Below are positions 50,907 through 59,375 of a stretch of DNA of 64,000 nt, in pieces. The stretch comes from Microbacterium pullorum (GTDB taxonomy: Bacteria > Actinomycetota > Actinomycetes > Actinomycetales > Microbacteriaceae), in assembly GCF_014836535.1 (NCBI RefSeq), contig NZ_JACSQP010000001.1:64849-128848 (forward strand). The letters are read 5' to 3'. The position numbers and the translations under genes were made by a program. Each line of letters begins with the position of its first letter. The stretch's first letter is position 1. The notes below the pieces were generated by a model. The model saw nothing but the letters and a program-made list of their open reading frames with translations. It was not told the DNA's origin and did no database searches.

Positions 50907-52316
50907 TTGACCACCGACGCCGATACGGCTGTTCCTGCGCCCACGCGCCGGTCCCGCCGCCCCGTCGCCACGCCCGTGCGTGACGCGCCGGGAGCGCTCA
51001 CGCGTGCCGAATTGCGCCGCCGAGCGGCCCAGCAGGCCGCGCAGCAGAGCGAAGCGGTGGAACTGGCTGCCCTCGTCGTTGCGGCGGCCACGATAGAGCT
51101 TCCCGCATCGCTCATCCCCGATGCCCACCCCTTGACAGCGACGACGGATGCCGCTACGGCGGTTCCCGCCAGCGATGAAACCTCGGTGACCGAGGGTTCT
51201 CCCTCGGCTGAGGCCCCGGTGGTCGAGGCCCCCACGATGGTCGAGGTCGCGGCTCTGCCGCTGTCGCGCCGCGCGCGGCGGGCGACGTCCACCTCATCGC
51301 GGGGGTCGGTGCGAGACGAGGCCTCGCAGCCGGTCGGCGAAGCGGTGGCGCAGGCCGAGGCGCGGCCGGCGGCGGACGCCGCCCCGATGACCGCCGCCGT
51401 CTTCGTCGCGACCGCACCCGCCGCCGAAGCGCCCGAGGTTCCCTCGCGGCAGAGCCGGTGCGACGATTTCGAGCACGCGGCCCGCCTGTTCGCCTTCGGT
51501 GCCGCAGCCGAACCCGAAAACCGCGTCACCCGGACCTCGCGCGCGTCGCAGACCGAATGCACGCGGGTCGCGGCGCAGACCCCGCCGCCGCGGTGGGCCT
51601 CCACCCGCAAGCGGCTGGCCGCGGCATCCGTCTCGATCGGCGCCATCGGCGTCGTGGGACTCCTCGCCGTCGGTATGACCACGCCGGCGGCTGCCGTTGT
51701 CGCAGGTGAGGCGAAGACCGGCGCGGCCACGACGTCGCTCACCGCCGTGGCCTCGTCCGGCGAGGAGATCCAGGCTTTCGTCACATCGTCGACCGCCGGA
51801 GACATCACCCTCAACCGTGACGAGACCTACTCCACCGCGACGATGTCGGATCTCGCCGCCGCGTCGGGTGTGCGCAACTTCGACAACTCGTTCATCAACA
51901 ACCCGAACTCGCCCGTACAGTGGCCCTTCCCCGTCGGGGTGCCCTACACGTGGGGGTTCGAGATGCGCGACGGCAGCCTGCACCACGGCATCGACTTCGT
52001 GCCCGGTCAGGGTGCGGAGATCCACGCGATCGCCGACGGCACCGTGCGCATCGCGACCGAGTCGGGCGGCCTCTACGGCGTGCACGTGGTCATCGACCAC
52101 GAGGTCGACGGCGAGCGGGTCTCGAGCCACTACGCCCACATGGAGTACGGCTCGCTGCGCGTCCAGACCGGTGACACCGTGAAGGTCGGCGATGTGCTCG
52201 GCACCGTCGGCGACACCGGTTATTCGTTCGGCGCGCACCTGCACTTCGAGATCTGGCAGAACGGGACGACCAAGATCGACCCGCTTCCGTGGATGAAGGA
52301 GCACGCGGCGGGGTGA
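50907..52316 (+). CDS. Membrane-anchored M23 metallopeptidase with long N-terminal extension
   Basis: A 469-residue protein. Residues 1-236 are an Ala/Glu/Thr-rich, low-complexity cytosolic stretch; one helix (about 237-258) anchors it, and residues 330-469 are an extracellular peptidase M23 (lysostaphin-like) domain with the zinc residues H360 and D364 (HHGID) and HLHFEI at 445-449. It should cleave or remodel peptidoglycan. A TTG start at 50907 is the first possible. The terminal tRNA pair follows. Confidence 0.88.
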   Translation: MTTDADTAVPAPTRRSRRPVATPVRDAPGALTRAELRRRAAQQAAQQSEAVELAALVVAAATIELPASLIPDAHPLTATTDAATAVPASDETSVTEGSPSAEAPVVEAPTMVEVAALPLSRRARRATSTSSRGSVRDEASQPVGEAVAQAEARPAADAAPMTAAVFVATAPAAEAPEVPSRQSRCDDFEHAARLFAFGAAAEPENRVTRTSRASQTECTRVAAQTPPPRWASTRKRLAAASVSIGAIGVVGLLAVGMTTPAAAVVAGEAKTGAATTSLTAVASSGEEIQAFVTSSTAGDITLNRDETYSTATMSDLAAASGVRNFDNSFINNPNSPVQWPFPVGVPYTWGFEMRDGSLHHGIDFVPGQGAEIHAIADGTVRIATESGGLYGVHVVIDHEVDGERVSSHYAHMEYGSLRVQTGDTVKVGDVLGTVGDTGYSFGAHLHFEIWQNGTTKIDPLPWMKEHAAG

Positions 52317-52346
52317 CCCGCGTTTCAGAGGAGGCGTTCGCTCTGA

Positions 52347-52352
52347 TATCCT
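52347..52352 (+). promoter_or_regulatory. -10 box of the tRNA-Thr/tRNA-Met unit
   Basis: TATCCT with TTCAGA 17 bases upstream (52324-52329) matches a housekeeping promoter ahead of the two tRNA genes. Confidence 0.4.
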
Positions 52353-52380
52353 CTTCTAGTTGCCTGCTTGCGGGCAGCAC

Positions 52381-52452
52381 GCCCCGATAGCTCAGTGGCA
52401 GAGCACTTCCATGGTAAGGAAGGGGTCGTCAGTTCAATCCTGACTCGGGGCT
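52381..52452 (+). tRNA. tRNA-Thr (GGT)
   Basis: Acceptor GCCCCGA pairs with TCGGGGC; anticodon stem CTTCC/GGAAG with loop ATGGTAA gives GGT (52413-52415). 72 bases without CCA. Confidence 0.95.
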
Positions 52453-52476
52453 CGCAGTATCCATAGGATGCATCGC

Positions 52477-52550
52477 GGCAGGGTAGCTCAGTTGGTGAGA
52501 GCGCACGACTCATAATCGTGAGGTCGCGGGTTCGAACCCCGCTCCTGCTA
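52477..52550 (+). tRNA. tRNA-Met (CAT)
   Basis: Acceptor GGCAGGG pairs with TCCTGCT (with G-T pairs at both ends); anticodon loop CTCATAA gives CAT (52511-52513). The acceptor and stem sequence fit elongator tRNA-Met better than initiator or tRNA-Ile2, but this is by memory of typical genes. Confidence 0.9.
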
Positions 52551-52559
52551 CAGATCAAG

Positions 52560-52582
52560 ACCCCCGGTTTTCCGGGGGTTTT
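52560..52582 (+). terminator. Intrinsic terminator after the tRNA pair
   Basis: CCCCCGG/CCGGGGG with a 4-base TTTT loop, followed by TTTTGTCGTTTC: stem and T tract, one of the clearest intrinsic terminators here. Confidence 0.9.
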
Positions 52583-52613
52583 GTCGTTTCGGCGTTCGTG
52601 CGATACGCCGGGC

Positions 52614-53669
52614 CTACGCCCTGATCAGCACCTTCAGGGCCTTCGTCTCGGCCGCGCGGCCGAACACGTCGTAGGCCTGCTCGATCTCGGTCAGCGCGAA
52701 ATCGTGGGTCACGAACAGCGAGGCGTCGAGCTTGTGCTGCTCGACCAGCTTGAGCAGCGTGTCGGTCGTGTTGGTGTTCACGAGCCCCATCGTGATCGCG
52801 ATGTTCGCGATCCAGAGGCGATCCAGCGGCAGCTCGACGGGTTTGCCGTGCACCCCGACGTTGGCGACGACCCCACCGGGGCGCACGAGGTCCAGTGCCG
52901 CAGCGAATGTCGCCGGGATGCCGACGGCTTCGATCGCGACGTCGACACCGAGCCCGTCGGTCATCGCCATCACCTGATCGCGCCAGTCCGCATCGGATGA
53001 CAGCACGCCGTCGGTCGCGCCGAACTGGCGCGCCTGCTCGATGCGGTTGGCGTCGAGGTCCAGTGCGATGAGGCGCGAGGGTCCGTACAGCCCCGCCGTC
53101 GCGATCGTCGCCAAGCCCACCGGGCCCGCTCCGATGACCGCGACGACGTCTCCCGCTTTGACCTTGCCGGCGAGTACGCCGATCTCGTGGCCGGTGGGGA
53201 GGATGTCCGACAGGACGATCGCCTCGGCGTCGGTGACGGTGGCGGGCACCTTGTAGAGCGAGTTCTCGGCGTAGGGGATGCGCACGTACTCCGCCTGCGT
53301 GCCGTTGATGAGGTGCCCGAGTATCCAGCCGATCCCCGACTGCCCTTCCGGAGCGAGGCAGTGCGAATACACCTGCTTGCGGCAGTAGGCGCAGTGCCCG
53401 CAGGCGCTGATGCACGAGATGATGACGCGATCGCCGACGGCCAGGCCTTCCACGGCCGCCCCGATCTGCGTGACCGTGCCGACCCCTTCATGACCCAGGA
53501 TGCGCCCCTCGGTGACCGCCGGCACATCGCCCTTCAGGATGTGCAGATCGGTGCCGCAGATCGTCGTGGCGTCGATCTTGACGATGGCATCCGTCGCGCT
53601 GGCGATGACGGGGTCGGGCACCTCCTCCCACGCCTTGTTGCCGGGTCCGTGGTAAACGAGTGCCTTCAT
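52614..53669 (-). CDS. Zinc-dependent alcohol dehydrogenase
   Basis: A 351-residue medium-chain dehydrogenase: catalytic zinc site in TICGTDLHIL and GHEGVGTV, structural zinc cysteines CGHCAYCRKQVYSHC, Rossmann GAGPVGLATIA. Closest in pattern to class III-like or isopropanol dehydrogenases. The physiological alcohol is unknown. The ATG at 53667-53669 follows an AGGAGA site. Confidence 0.93.
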   Translation of the reverse strand: MKALVYHGPGNKAWEEVPDPVIASATDAIVKIDATTICGTDLHILKGDVPAVTEGRILGHEGVGTVTQIGAAVEGLAVGDRVIISCISACGHCAYCRKQVYSHCLAPEGQSGIGWILGHLINGTQAEYVRIPYAENSLYKVPATVTDAEAIVLSDILPTGHEIGVLAGKVKAGDVVAVIGAGPVGLATIATAGLYGPSRLIALDLDANRIEQARQFGATDGVLSSDADWRDQVMAMTDGLGVDVAIEAVGIPATFAAALDLVRPGGVVANVGVHGKPVELPLDRLWIANIAITMGLVNTNTTDTLLKLVEQHKLDASLFVTHDFALTEIEQAYDVFGRAAETKALKVLIRA

Positions 53670-53798
53670 GGCCGTCTCCTGTCGTCGTGCTCCCATGTTC
53701 AGTCATCATCGGGTCGCGCGGAAGGGCGCCCGCTTGCAACGAATGCCCGGCAGCGCAACCCCGGGCCGCTTGGGCCGGGTTGCTTCTAGGGTGGGCGG

Positions 53799-54551
53799 AT
53801 GCCGATGAAGACTCTGTGGCTCGTGCGACATGGCGAGAGCGTGGGAAACGTGGCCGCGACCCGCGCCGAACGCGAAGGCCTCGAGCGCATCCCGCTCGAC
53901 ATCCGCGACAGCGACGTGCCGCTGTCGCCGACGGGTCGCGAACAGGCCGCGGCCCTCGGCGAGTGGCTCGACGAGCGGCGCGCGGGCATCGGCGCCTACT
54001 GGGTGTCGCCCTACCTCCGTGCCCGCGAGACCCTTGCCATCGCGCTGGGCGACGACCCCGCCGTCACGGTGGTGGACGAGCGGCTGCGCGACCGCGAGCT
54101 CGGCATCCTCGATCTGCTCACCACCCGGGGCGTCGCGCGGCTGCACCCTGAAGAGGCGGAGCGTCGCCGTCACCTCGGCAAGTTCTACCACCGGCCGCCC
54201 GGCGGAGAGTCCTGGGCCGATGTCGCCCTGCGGTTGCGTTCGTTCCTGGGCGACCTGTTCGCTCGCCCCGAGGAATCCGCCCTCATCGTCGCCCACGACG
54301 CGGTCGTCACCCTGATCGCGTCACTGCTGCGCGGCCTCGAGGAGCAGGAGCTGCTGCAGTTCGCCGCGAGCAACCCGGTGCTCAACGCCTCGGTCACGCA
54401 CCTCGAGTTCACCGGTGAGGAATGGGACATGCCCGCCTTCTCCGACGTGCGGCACCTGCGCGACGAGGGCGCCTCGGTCACGGTGCACCCCGGCACCCCC
54501 GAGGTGGGTGACCCTGAGAACGCAGAGGCCGAGACGGAGCCGGGGCGATGA
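53799..54551 (+). CDS. Histidine phosphatase
   Basis: A 250-residue protein with catalytic LVRHGESVGN, SPYLRARETL and second-His VAHDAVVTLI. Distinct from the phosphatase at 8881. TAGGGT at 53787-53792 lies six bases before the ATG. It is translationally coupled (ATGA) to the NAD(P)HX dehydratase gene. Substrate unknown. Confidence 0.9.
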   Translation: MPMKTLWLVRHGESVGNVAATRAEREGLERIPLDIRDSDVPLSPTGREQAAALGEWLDERRAGIGAYWVSPYLRARETLAIALGDDPAVTVVDERLRDRELGILDLLTTRGVARLHPEEAERRRHLGKFYHRPPGGESWADVALRLRSFLGDLFARPEESALIVAHDAVVTLIASLLRGLEEQELLQFAASNPVLNASVTHLEFTGEEWDMPAFSDVRHLRDEGASVTVHPGTPEVGDPENAEAETEPGR

Positions 54552-55414
54552 GCCGGCGAGAGCAGTCGGTCGAGCCCGAGCAGGTCACCGGCGCGGTGCT
54601 CGCCGGGTGGGGGTTGCCCGACCCCGGTGCAGACAAGAAGGCTCGCGGCGACGTGATCGTGGTGGGTGGATCGCGCCGCACGCCCGGTGGAGTGATGCTG
54701 GCGGGTGAGGCGGTGCTGCGCGTCGGCGCCGGTCGTCTCGGGGTCTTCGTCCCCCGTTCGATCGACGCCCAGGTGGGAACGGTGCTGCCGGAGGCCGCGA
54801 TCTACGCGCTGCCCGACCACGCCAGCGACCCGTTCGCGCAGCCGGATCGACAGAAGATCGCCGCCGCGGACGCGGTGCTCGTGGGCCCGGGCTTCGATGA
54901 CGCCGACGAGACGCGCGACACCCTGCTCGCCATCGCGGACGCCGGTCCCGCGTGCCTCGTGCTCGACGCCTACGCCCTCGGCATCCTGCCCGACATCGAT
55001 CGCGATCGACTGCCCGACGGCCTCGTGCTGACGCCGAACCGCGAGGAGCTCGCCCTCCTGCAGGGACGCGGGCTCGGCGAAGTCCTCGAGGGCGACCTCA
55101 TGGATGCCGTGCGCGACGTGGCCCGCCGTTACCGCGCCGTCGTCAGCTGTTACGACCTGGTCGCCGACCCCGAGGGCGCGATCTGGCGGATCGACGGCGG
55201 TGGCCCGGGGCTTGCGACCTCGGGAAGCGGCGATGTGCTCGCGGGCGCCGTCACCGGATTCGTCGCGCGCGGCACGGGCCTGGCGCGCGCCGCCGTGTGG
55301 GGTGCGTGGGTGCATGCCCGCTCCGGCGACCGCCTCACCGAGCGGATGGGGTTCGGCTTCCTCGGGCGCGACCTCGTGGCGGAGCTGCCCCTCGCCCTCC
55401 TCGACGCCCGCTGA
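54548..55414 (+). CDS. nnrD: ADP-dependent NAD(P)H-hydrate dehydratase
   Basis: A 288-residue YjeF_C/ribokinase-like enzyme that repairs damaged NAD(P)H hydrates: VVGGSRRTPGGVMLAGEAVLRVGAG near the N terminus and the conserved ATSGSGDVLAGAVTGFVARG. It lacks the N-terminal epimerase (YjeF_N) domain often fused to it. The tail runs close to the convergent PatB gene. Confidence 0.93.
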   Translation: MSRREQSVEPEQVTGAVLAGWGLPDPGADKKARGDVIVVGGSRRTPGGVMLAGEAVLRVGAGRLGVFVPRSIDAQVGTVLPEAAIYALPDHASDPFAQPDRQKIAAADAVLVGPGFDDADETRDTLLAIADAGPACLVLDAYALGILPDIDRDRLPDGLVLTPNREELALLQGRGLGEVLEGDLMDAVRDVARRYRAVVSCYDLVADPEGAIWRIDGGGPGLATSGSGDVLAGAVTGFVARGTGLARAAVWGAWVHARSGDRLTERMGFGFLGRDLVAELPLALLDAR

Positions 55415-55421
55415 GGCGGGG

Positions 55422-56609
55422 CTACGCGGCGGATTCGCGCGTGGCCGCGTCGGCCTCGAGCGCGGCCGCCATTCGCTCGACGGCCTCGCGCAGCAGCGGG
55501 CGCGGCAGCGCGAACACGAAGCGGGTGTGACCGCGGGCCGCCTCGCCGCACGCGACACCGTCGGTCATGGCGACCCGCGCGTGCTCACGGAACCACTCGC
55601 TCAGGTCGCCCTCGAGCCCGTAGGCGCGCAGGTCGATGAGGGCGATGTAGGTGCCCTCCGGCACGGCCATGCGCGCCCGCGGCAAGAGCTCTGCCACCAG
55701 CTCGGCGAGCAGACGCCGGTTGCCGTCGAGGTAGTCCACCACCTCCTGGAGCCAGGGCGCGCCCCCGGTGTAGGCGGCGGTGTTGGCGAGGACGCCCATG
55801 GTCGCGGTGCCGTGGCCGGCCCAGAATCCGAACTCCTCCCACGCGGTGGCATCCGCGTCGTTCGAGAGGATGACCTGCGCGCACTTGAGCCCGGCGAGGT
55901 TCCACGCTTTCGAAGCGGATGCCGCGGTGAGCGTGTGTGCGGCGGCGACGTCGGAGATCGACGCGTACGGGATGTGCCGGGCGGGGCGGTACACGATCGG
56001 CGCGTGGATCTCATCGGAGAACACCCGGCCCCCGGCCGCGTCGACGACCGCCGCCACGGCCTCGAGCTCGTCCCGCGTGAACACGGTGCCGAGCGGGTTT
56101 TGCGGGTTGCAGAGCACCAGCAGGCCGCCGCCGTCCTCGAACGCGCGGGCGATGCCGTCGAGGTCCATCACCATGCGCCCGTCCACCTCGATGCTCGGCA
56201 CCTCGATGACCCGGCGGTCGTGCATCGGCGGCACCGACAGGAACGGCATGTACGCGGGGGTGGGCACGATGACGGCCGATCCCGGAGCCGAGAACCGCTC
56301 GAGGGCGAGCTCGAACGCGGCGATGACGTCGGGGACGTGGTGCACGCGCTCCGCCGGCACCGCCCAGCCGTAGCGTTCGCCGTACCAGGCGGCCGTCGCA
56401 GCCGACAGGTCCGCCGCCGCCCGCGCCGGCAGGTAGCCGGTCGCGCCTCGGTCGAGCGCCCCGGTGATCGCGTCGCGGATCGCGGGCGCGACGCCGAAGT
56501 CCATCTCGGCGACGAAGGCGCCGATGGCGTCGGGGAACATGGTCCACTTCAGGCTGCCGTTCTCACGCAGCTGTGCTTCGGTGAGGGCGTCGAAGTCGAT
56601 CGAGGGCAC
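55422..56609 (-). CDS. PatB/MalY-type PLP-dependent C-S lyase or aminotransferase
   Basis: A 395-residue fold-type I PLP enzyme: WTMFPDAIGAFVAEMDF near the start, LCNPQNPLGTVFTRDEL, FSDEIHAPIVY, and Schiff-base lysine in SASKAWNLAGLKCA. Relatives are cystathionine beta-lyases and maltose-regulator MalY. The GTG at 56607-56609 follows AAAGGAA. Confidence 0.9.
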   Translation of the reverse strand: MPSIDFDALTEAQLRENGSLKWTMFPDAIGAFVAEMDFGVAPAIRDAITGALDRGATGYLPARAAADLSAATAAWYGERYGWAVPAERVHHVPDVIAAFELALERFSAPGSAVIVPTPAYMPFLSVPPMHDRRVIEVPSIEVDGRMVMDLDGIARAFEDGGGLLVLCNPQNPLGTVFTRDELEAVAAVVDAAGGRVFSDEIHAPIVYRPARHIPYASISDVAAAHTLTAASASKAWNLAGLKCAQVILSNDADATAWEEFGFWAGHGTATMGVLANTAAYTGGAPWLQEVVDYLDGNRRLLAELVAELLPRARMAVPEGTYIALIDLRAYGLEGDLSEWFREHARVAMTDGVACGEAARGHTRFVFALPRPLLREAVERMAAALEADAATRESAA

Positions 56610-56680
56610 GGCGGTTCCTTTCGCGTCGCGAACGCCCGTGCTGCCGGATCGGGGTGTCCGGCGGGTGGGCGCGGGCAGGC

Positions 56681-56722
56681 GCGGGTGTCCCTCCCAGCGT
56701 GTCATACCCGGCTGACACCCGC
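56681..56722. terminator. Hairpin between narK and patB
   Basis: GCGGGTGTC (56681-56689) pairs with GACACCCGC (56714-56722), nine bases with a 24-base loop. Likely ends the nar operon; it also lies ahead of the patB gene. Confidence 0.4.
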
Positions 56723-56749
56723 TGTGGCACGCCTGCCGCCGGGCGGGTG

Positions 56750-57982
56750 TCAGGCCGGTGGAGCCGTGTCCGGCGCCCGCCGTCGGGCGAGATAGATGGT
56801 GAAGATCAGCGCGATGACCGCGGTGGCGCACAGCAGCAGCAGTCCTGTCGCGTAGCTGCGGGCCTCGGCGTCGTACGTGGCGCCCATGATGAGGGGCGGG
56901 AAGTACCCGCCGAACCCGCCGGCGGCTCCCACAATGCCGGTGACCGACCCCACGTTCGCCGCCGGCGCCCGCTGCGCGACCCACGTGAACACCGCACCCG
57001 TGCCGAGGCCCAGGAACAGGGCCATAGCGACGAACGACGCCCCGGCCAGCAGCTCGGGCGGCGGCTTGGTCGCGATGACGACCGCCATGACGGCGGCACC
57101 TCCGAGCGAGATGCTGAGGATCACGGCAGGGCCGAACTTGTCCGACAGCCATCCGCCCAGCGGTCGGGCGATCACCGCGGCGATGGCGAACCCCGCGGTG
57201 CGCGCGCCCGCGTCGGTGAGTCCGTATCCGTACACCTCTTTGAGGTAGGTCGGCAGGTATGTGGAGAAGGCGACGAAGCCGCCGAAGGTGACGGCGTAGA
57301 GGAACGCCATCTGCCACGTGATGGTCAGCCGTGCGGCCGCCTCGAGCTTGGGCAGCACCCGGTCGCGGTTGGGATGCCAGAGGGGAGAGTCGCGCATGCC
57401 GATCCACACGATGACGGCGACGACCAGCAGCGCGACGGCGATGATGATGTGCGTCGCGACGTAGCCGAAGGCGGCGACCATGCGCGGGGTGAAGAACGAC
57501 GACAGCGCGGTGCCCCCCATGCCGGCGCCGAACAGCCCGGTGGCGAACCCGCGCTTGCTCGGCTCGTACCAGGCGTTGACGAACGGGATGCCGATGGCGA
57601 AGGTGGTGCCGGCGATGCCGAGCACGAAGCCGAACAGCAGCAGTAAGCCGTACGAGCCGACCTCGCCGGCCCAGAGGATCAGCAGTACCGGCACCGCAGA
57701 GACCGCGGTGAGCGTGGTGAACATGATGCGGCCGCCGAAGCGGTCGGTGAGGGCCCCGGTCACGATGCGTCCGGCGGAGCCCACGATGACCGGGGTGGCG
57801 ATGATCATCGACAGCTGGGTGGAGGTGAGGTCGAGCTCCTCGGCGTAGCGCACGCCGATCGGACCGATGATGTTCCACGCCCAGAACGTGATGGTGAACG
57901 ACAGCAGCGCCAGGCCCAGGTTGCGCCCCCGGCCGGGAAGCGCTCCGATGGCGGGACCGGCGGACCGCGCCGGGGAGGTCAT
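56750..57982 (-). CDS. narK: NarK-type nitrate/nitrite MFS transporter
   Basis: A 410-residue 12-helix transporter in the NNP family: ALLSFTITFWAWNIIGPIGVRY, the GGRIMFTTL MFS motif, and nitrate signature VTGIVGAAGGFGGYFPP. It brings nitrate to the cytosolic active site or exports nitrite. Start overlaps the narI stop (ATGA). Confidence 0.94.
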   Translation of the reverse strand: MTSPARSAGPAIGALPGRGRNLGLALLSFTITFWAWNIIGPIGVRYAEELDLTSTQLSMIIATPVIVGSAGRIVTGALTDRFGGRIMFTTLTAVSAVPVLLILWAGEVGSYGLLLLFGFVLGIAGTTFAIGIPFVNAWYEPSKRGFATGLFGAGMGGTALSSFFTPRMVAAFGYVATHIIIAVALLVVAVIVWIGMRDSPLWHPNRDRVLPKLEAAARLTITWQMAFLYAVTFGGFVAFSTYLPTYLKEVYGYGLTDAGARTAGFAIAAVIARPLGGWLSDKFGPAVILSISLGGAAVMAVVIATKPPPELLAGASFVAMALFLGLGTGAVFTWVAQRAPAANVGSVTGIVGAAGGFGGYFPPLIMGATYDAEARSYATGLLLLCATAVIALIFTIYLARRRAPDTAPPA

Positions 57983-58752
57983 CGGCGTCCCCGTCGGGTG
58001 GGGGTCGGATCGGGCTCGCGGTCGGGGGTGCCCACCGGCGCCCAGCCTCGCCGCGTCGCGCCGGTCGTCGTCGGCCGCGGGCCGCGCGACCGGTAGACGA
58101 TGTACGGGCGGAACAGGTACTGCACCGGGGCGGTGAACGCGTGCACGAGCCGGGTGAACGGCCAGATCATGAACAGCACCATGCCGATGACGGTGTGCAG
58201 CTTGAAGGCGAACGAGGCCTCGGACATCGCGGCGATGTCCGGCTGGAAGATGAACAGCGACCGGAACCAGGGCGCAACCGTGTCACGGTAGGTGACGTCG
58301 TCGTTGCGATCGATCACGCCCAGCACCGTCGTCGCGAGCCCCGCGACGATCGCCGCGACCAGCACGACGTACATGAGCTTGTCGTTCTTGGTGGTCGCCA
58401 TGAACACCGGCCCGGTCGTGCGGCGCCGGTAGATGAGGATCCCCACGCCCGCGAGCGTCGCGACCCCGGCGATGGTCCCGAGGCTCAGCGCGGCGAAGTG
58501 GTACATGTCCTCCGACACCCCGATCGCGTCGGTCCAGGCCTTGGGGATGACCAGACCCGCGACATGACCGATGACGACGACGAGGATGCCGAAGTGGAAC
58601 AGCGGCGACCCGATGCGCAGCAGCCGGGACTCGTACAGCTGCGAGGAGCGCGTCGTCCACCCGAACTGGTCGTAGCGGTACCGCCAGATGAGCCCGCCGA
58701 TGAGCACGCACAGCATGATGTAGGGCAGGATGCCCCACAGGAACACGTCCAT
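57979..58752 (-). CDS. narI: Respiratory nitrate reductase gamma subunit
   Basis: A 257-residue membrane b-type cytochrome with five helices; candidate heme ligands are the histidines of SPLFHFGILVVVIGHVAG and HTVIGMVLFMIWPFTRLVHAF. It passes electrons from menaquinol to NarH. Start TGATG-coupled to narJ. The C-terminal 40 residues are rich in Arg/Pro/Thr. Confidence 0.94.
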   Translation of the reverse strand: MDVFLWGILPYIMLCVLIGGLIWRYRYDQFGWTTRSSQLYESRLLRIGSPLFHFGILVVVIGHVAGLVIPKAWTDAIGVSEDMYHFAALSLGTIAGVATLAGVGILIYRRRTTGPVFMATTKNDKLMYVVLVAAIVAGLATTVLGVIDRNDDVTYRDTVAPWFRSLFIFQPDIAAMSEASFAFKLHTVIGMVLFMIWPFTRLVHAFTAPVQYLFRPYIVYRSRGPRPTTTGATRRGWAPVGTPDREPDPTPTRRGRR

Positions 58753-59375
58753 CAGTGGCCCCCCGATCCCGCCAGCGGCAGCAGCCGCGGGTCGTATGCG
58801 TCCAGCCCCACCGATTCGGCGGGCGGTCCGTTCGAGGCCATCGCCATGGCCTGCTCGCGGTCCTTCGGCGAGCGACCCGGCAGGGTCGCGCACACGGCGG
58901 CGACCACTCCGGCATACGGCGACGAGCGGTCGGCGAGGGCGAGCCTGATCAGTTCCAGACTCGCGCGATATTCCTGCAGCAGTTCGGCGCCGGCATCCGG
59001 CGCATGGCGGGCGAACTCCAGCACGAGGGGCAGGTGATCGGGCAGTTCCCCGGTGCCGTCGATCTCGAGACCATGCATGCGATACCGGCGCTTCATGTCG
59101 GCCAGCACCTGGCCGCGGCGCCGGGTGTCGCCGTCGGTCCAGTACGACAGGTACAGCGCGTGCCGCTTGGACATGTCGAACACGTCGACGTAGCTCTGCT
59201 GCACCGTTTCGGTGGGGGTCGCGTCCCACCAGTCCAGCAGCGGGGCGAACAGCGTCGCCGCCTGCGGCGCGGTCTCGGCCAGCGCCCGGCGCACGACGCC
59301 CCGCAGCGCCAGCACCTCGTCGTCGGGGTAGCTCAGCACGACGGATGCCGCCTGGTACACCACCGCCCGGTTCAC
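58752..59375 (-). CDS. narJ: Nitrate reductase assembly chaperone
   Basis: A 207-residue TorD-type chaperone (NarJ/NarW): VYQAASVVLSYPDDEVL, YVDVFDMSKRHALYLSYWTDGDTRRRG and ELPDHLPLVLEFA. It is needed for molybdenum cofactor insertion into NarG but is not in the final enzyme. Confidence 0.93.
   Translation of the reverse strand: MNRAVVYQAASVVLSYPDDEVLALRGVVRRALAETAPQAATLFAPLLDWWDATPTETVQQSYVDVFDMSKRHALYLSYWTDGDTRRRGQVLADMKRRYRMHGLEIDGTGELPDHLPLVLEFARHAPDAGAELLQEYRASLELIRLALADRSSPYAGVVAAVCATLPGRSPKDREQAMAMASNGPPAESVGLDAYDPRLLPLAGSGGH

Noticed and set aside
53755..53783. Hairpin GCAACCCCGGGCC/GGGCCGGGTTGC before the phosphatase gene as an operator or terminator
   Set aside because: It has a bulge and lies just before the -10 box; nothing distinguishes it from chance GC-rich pairing.
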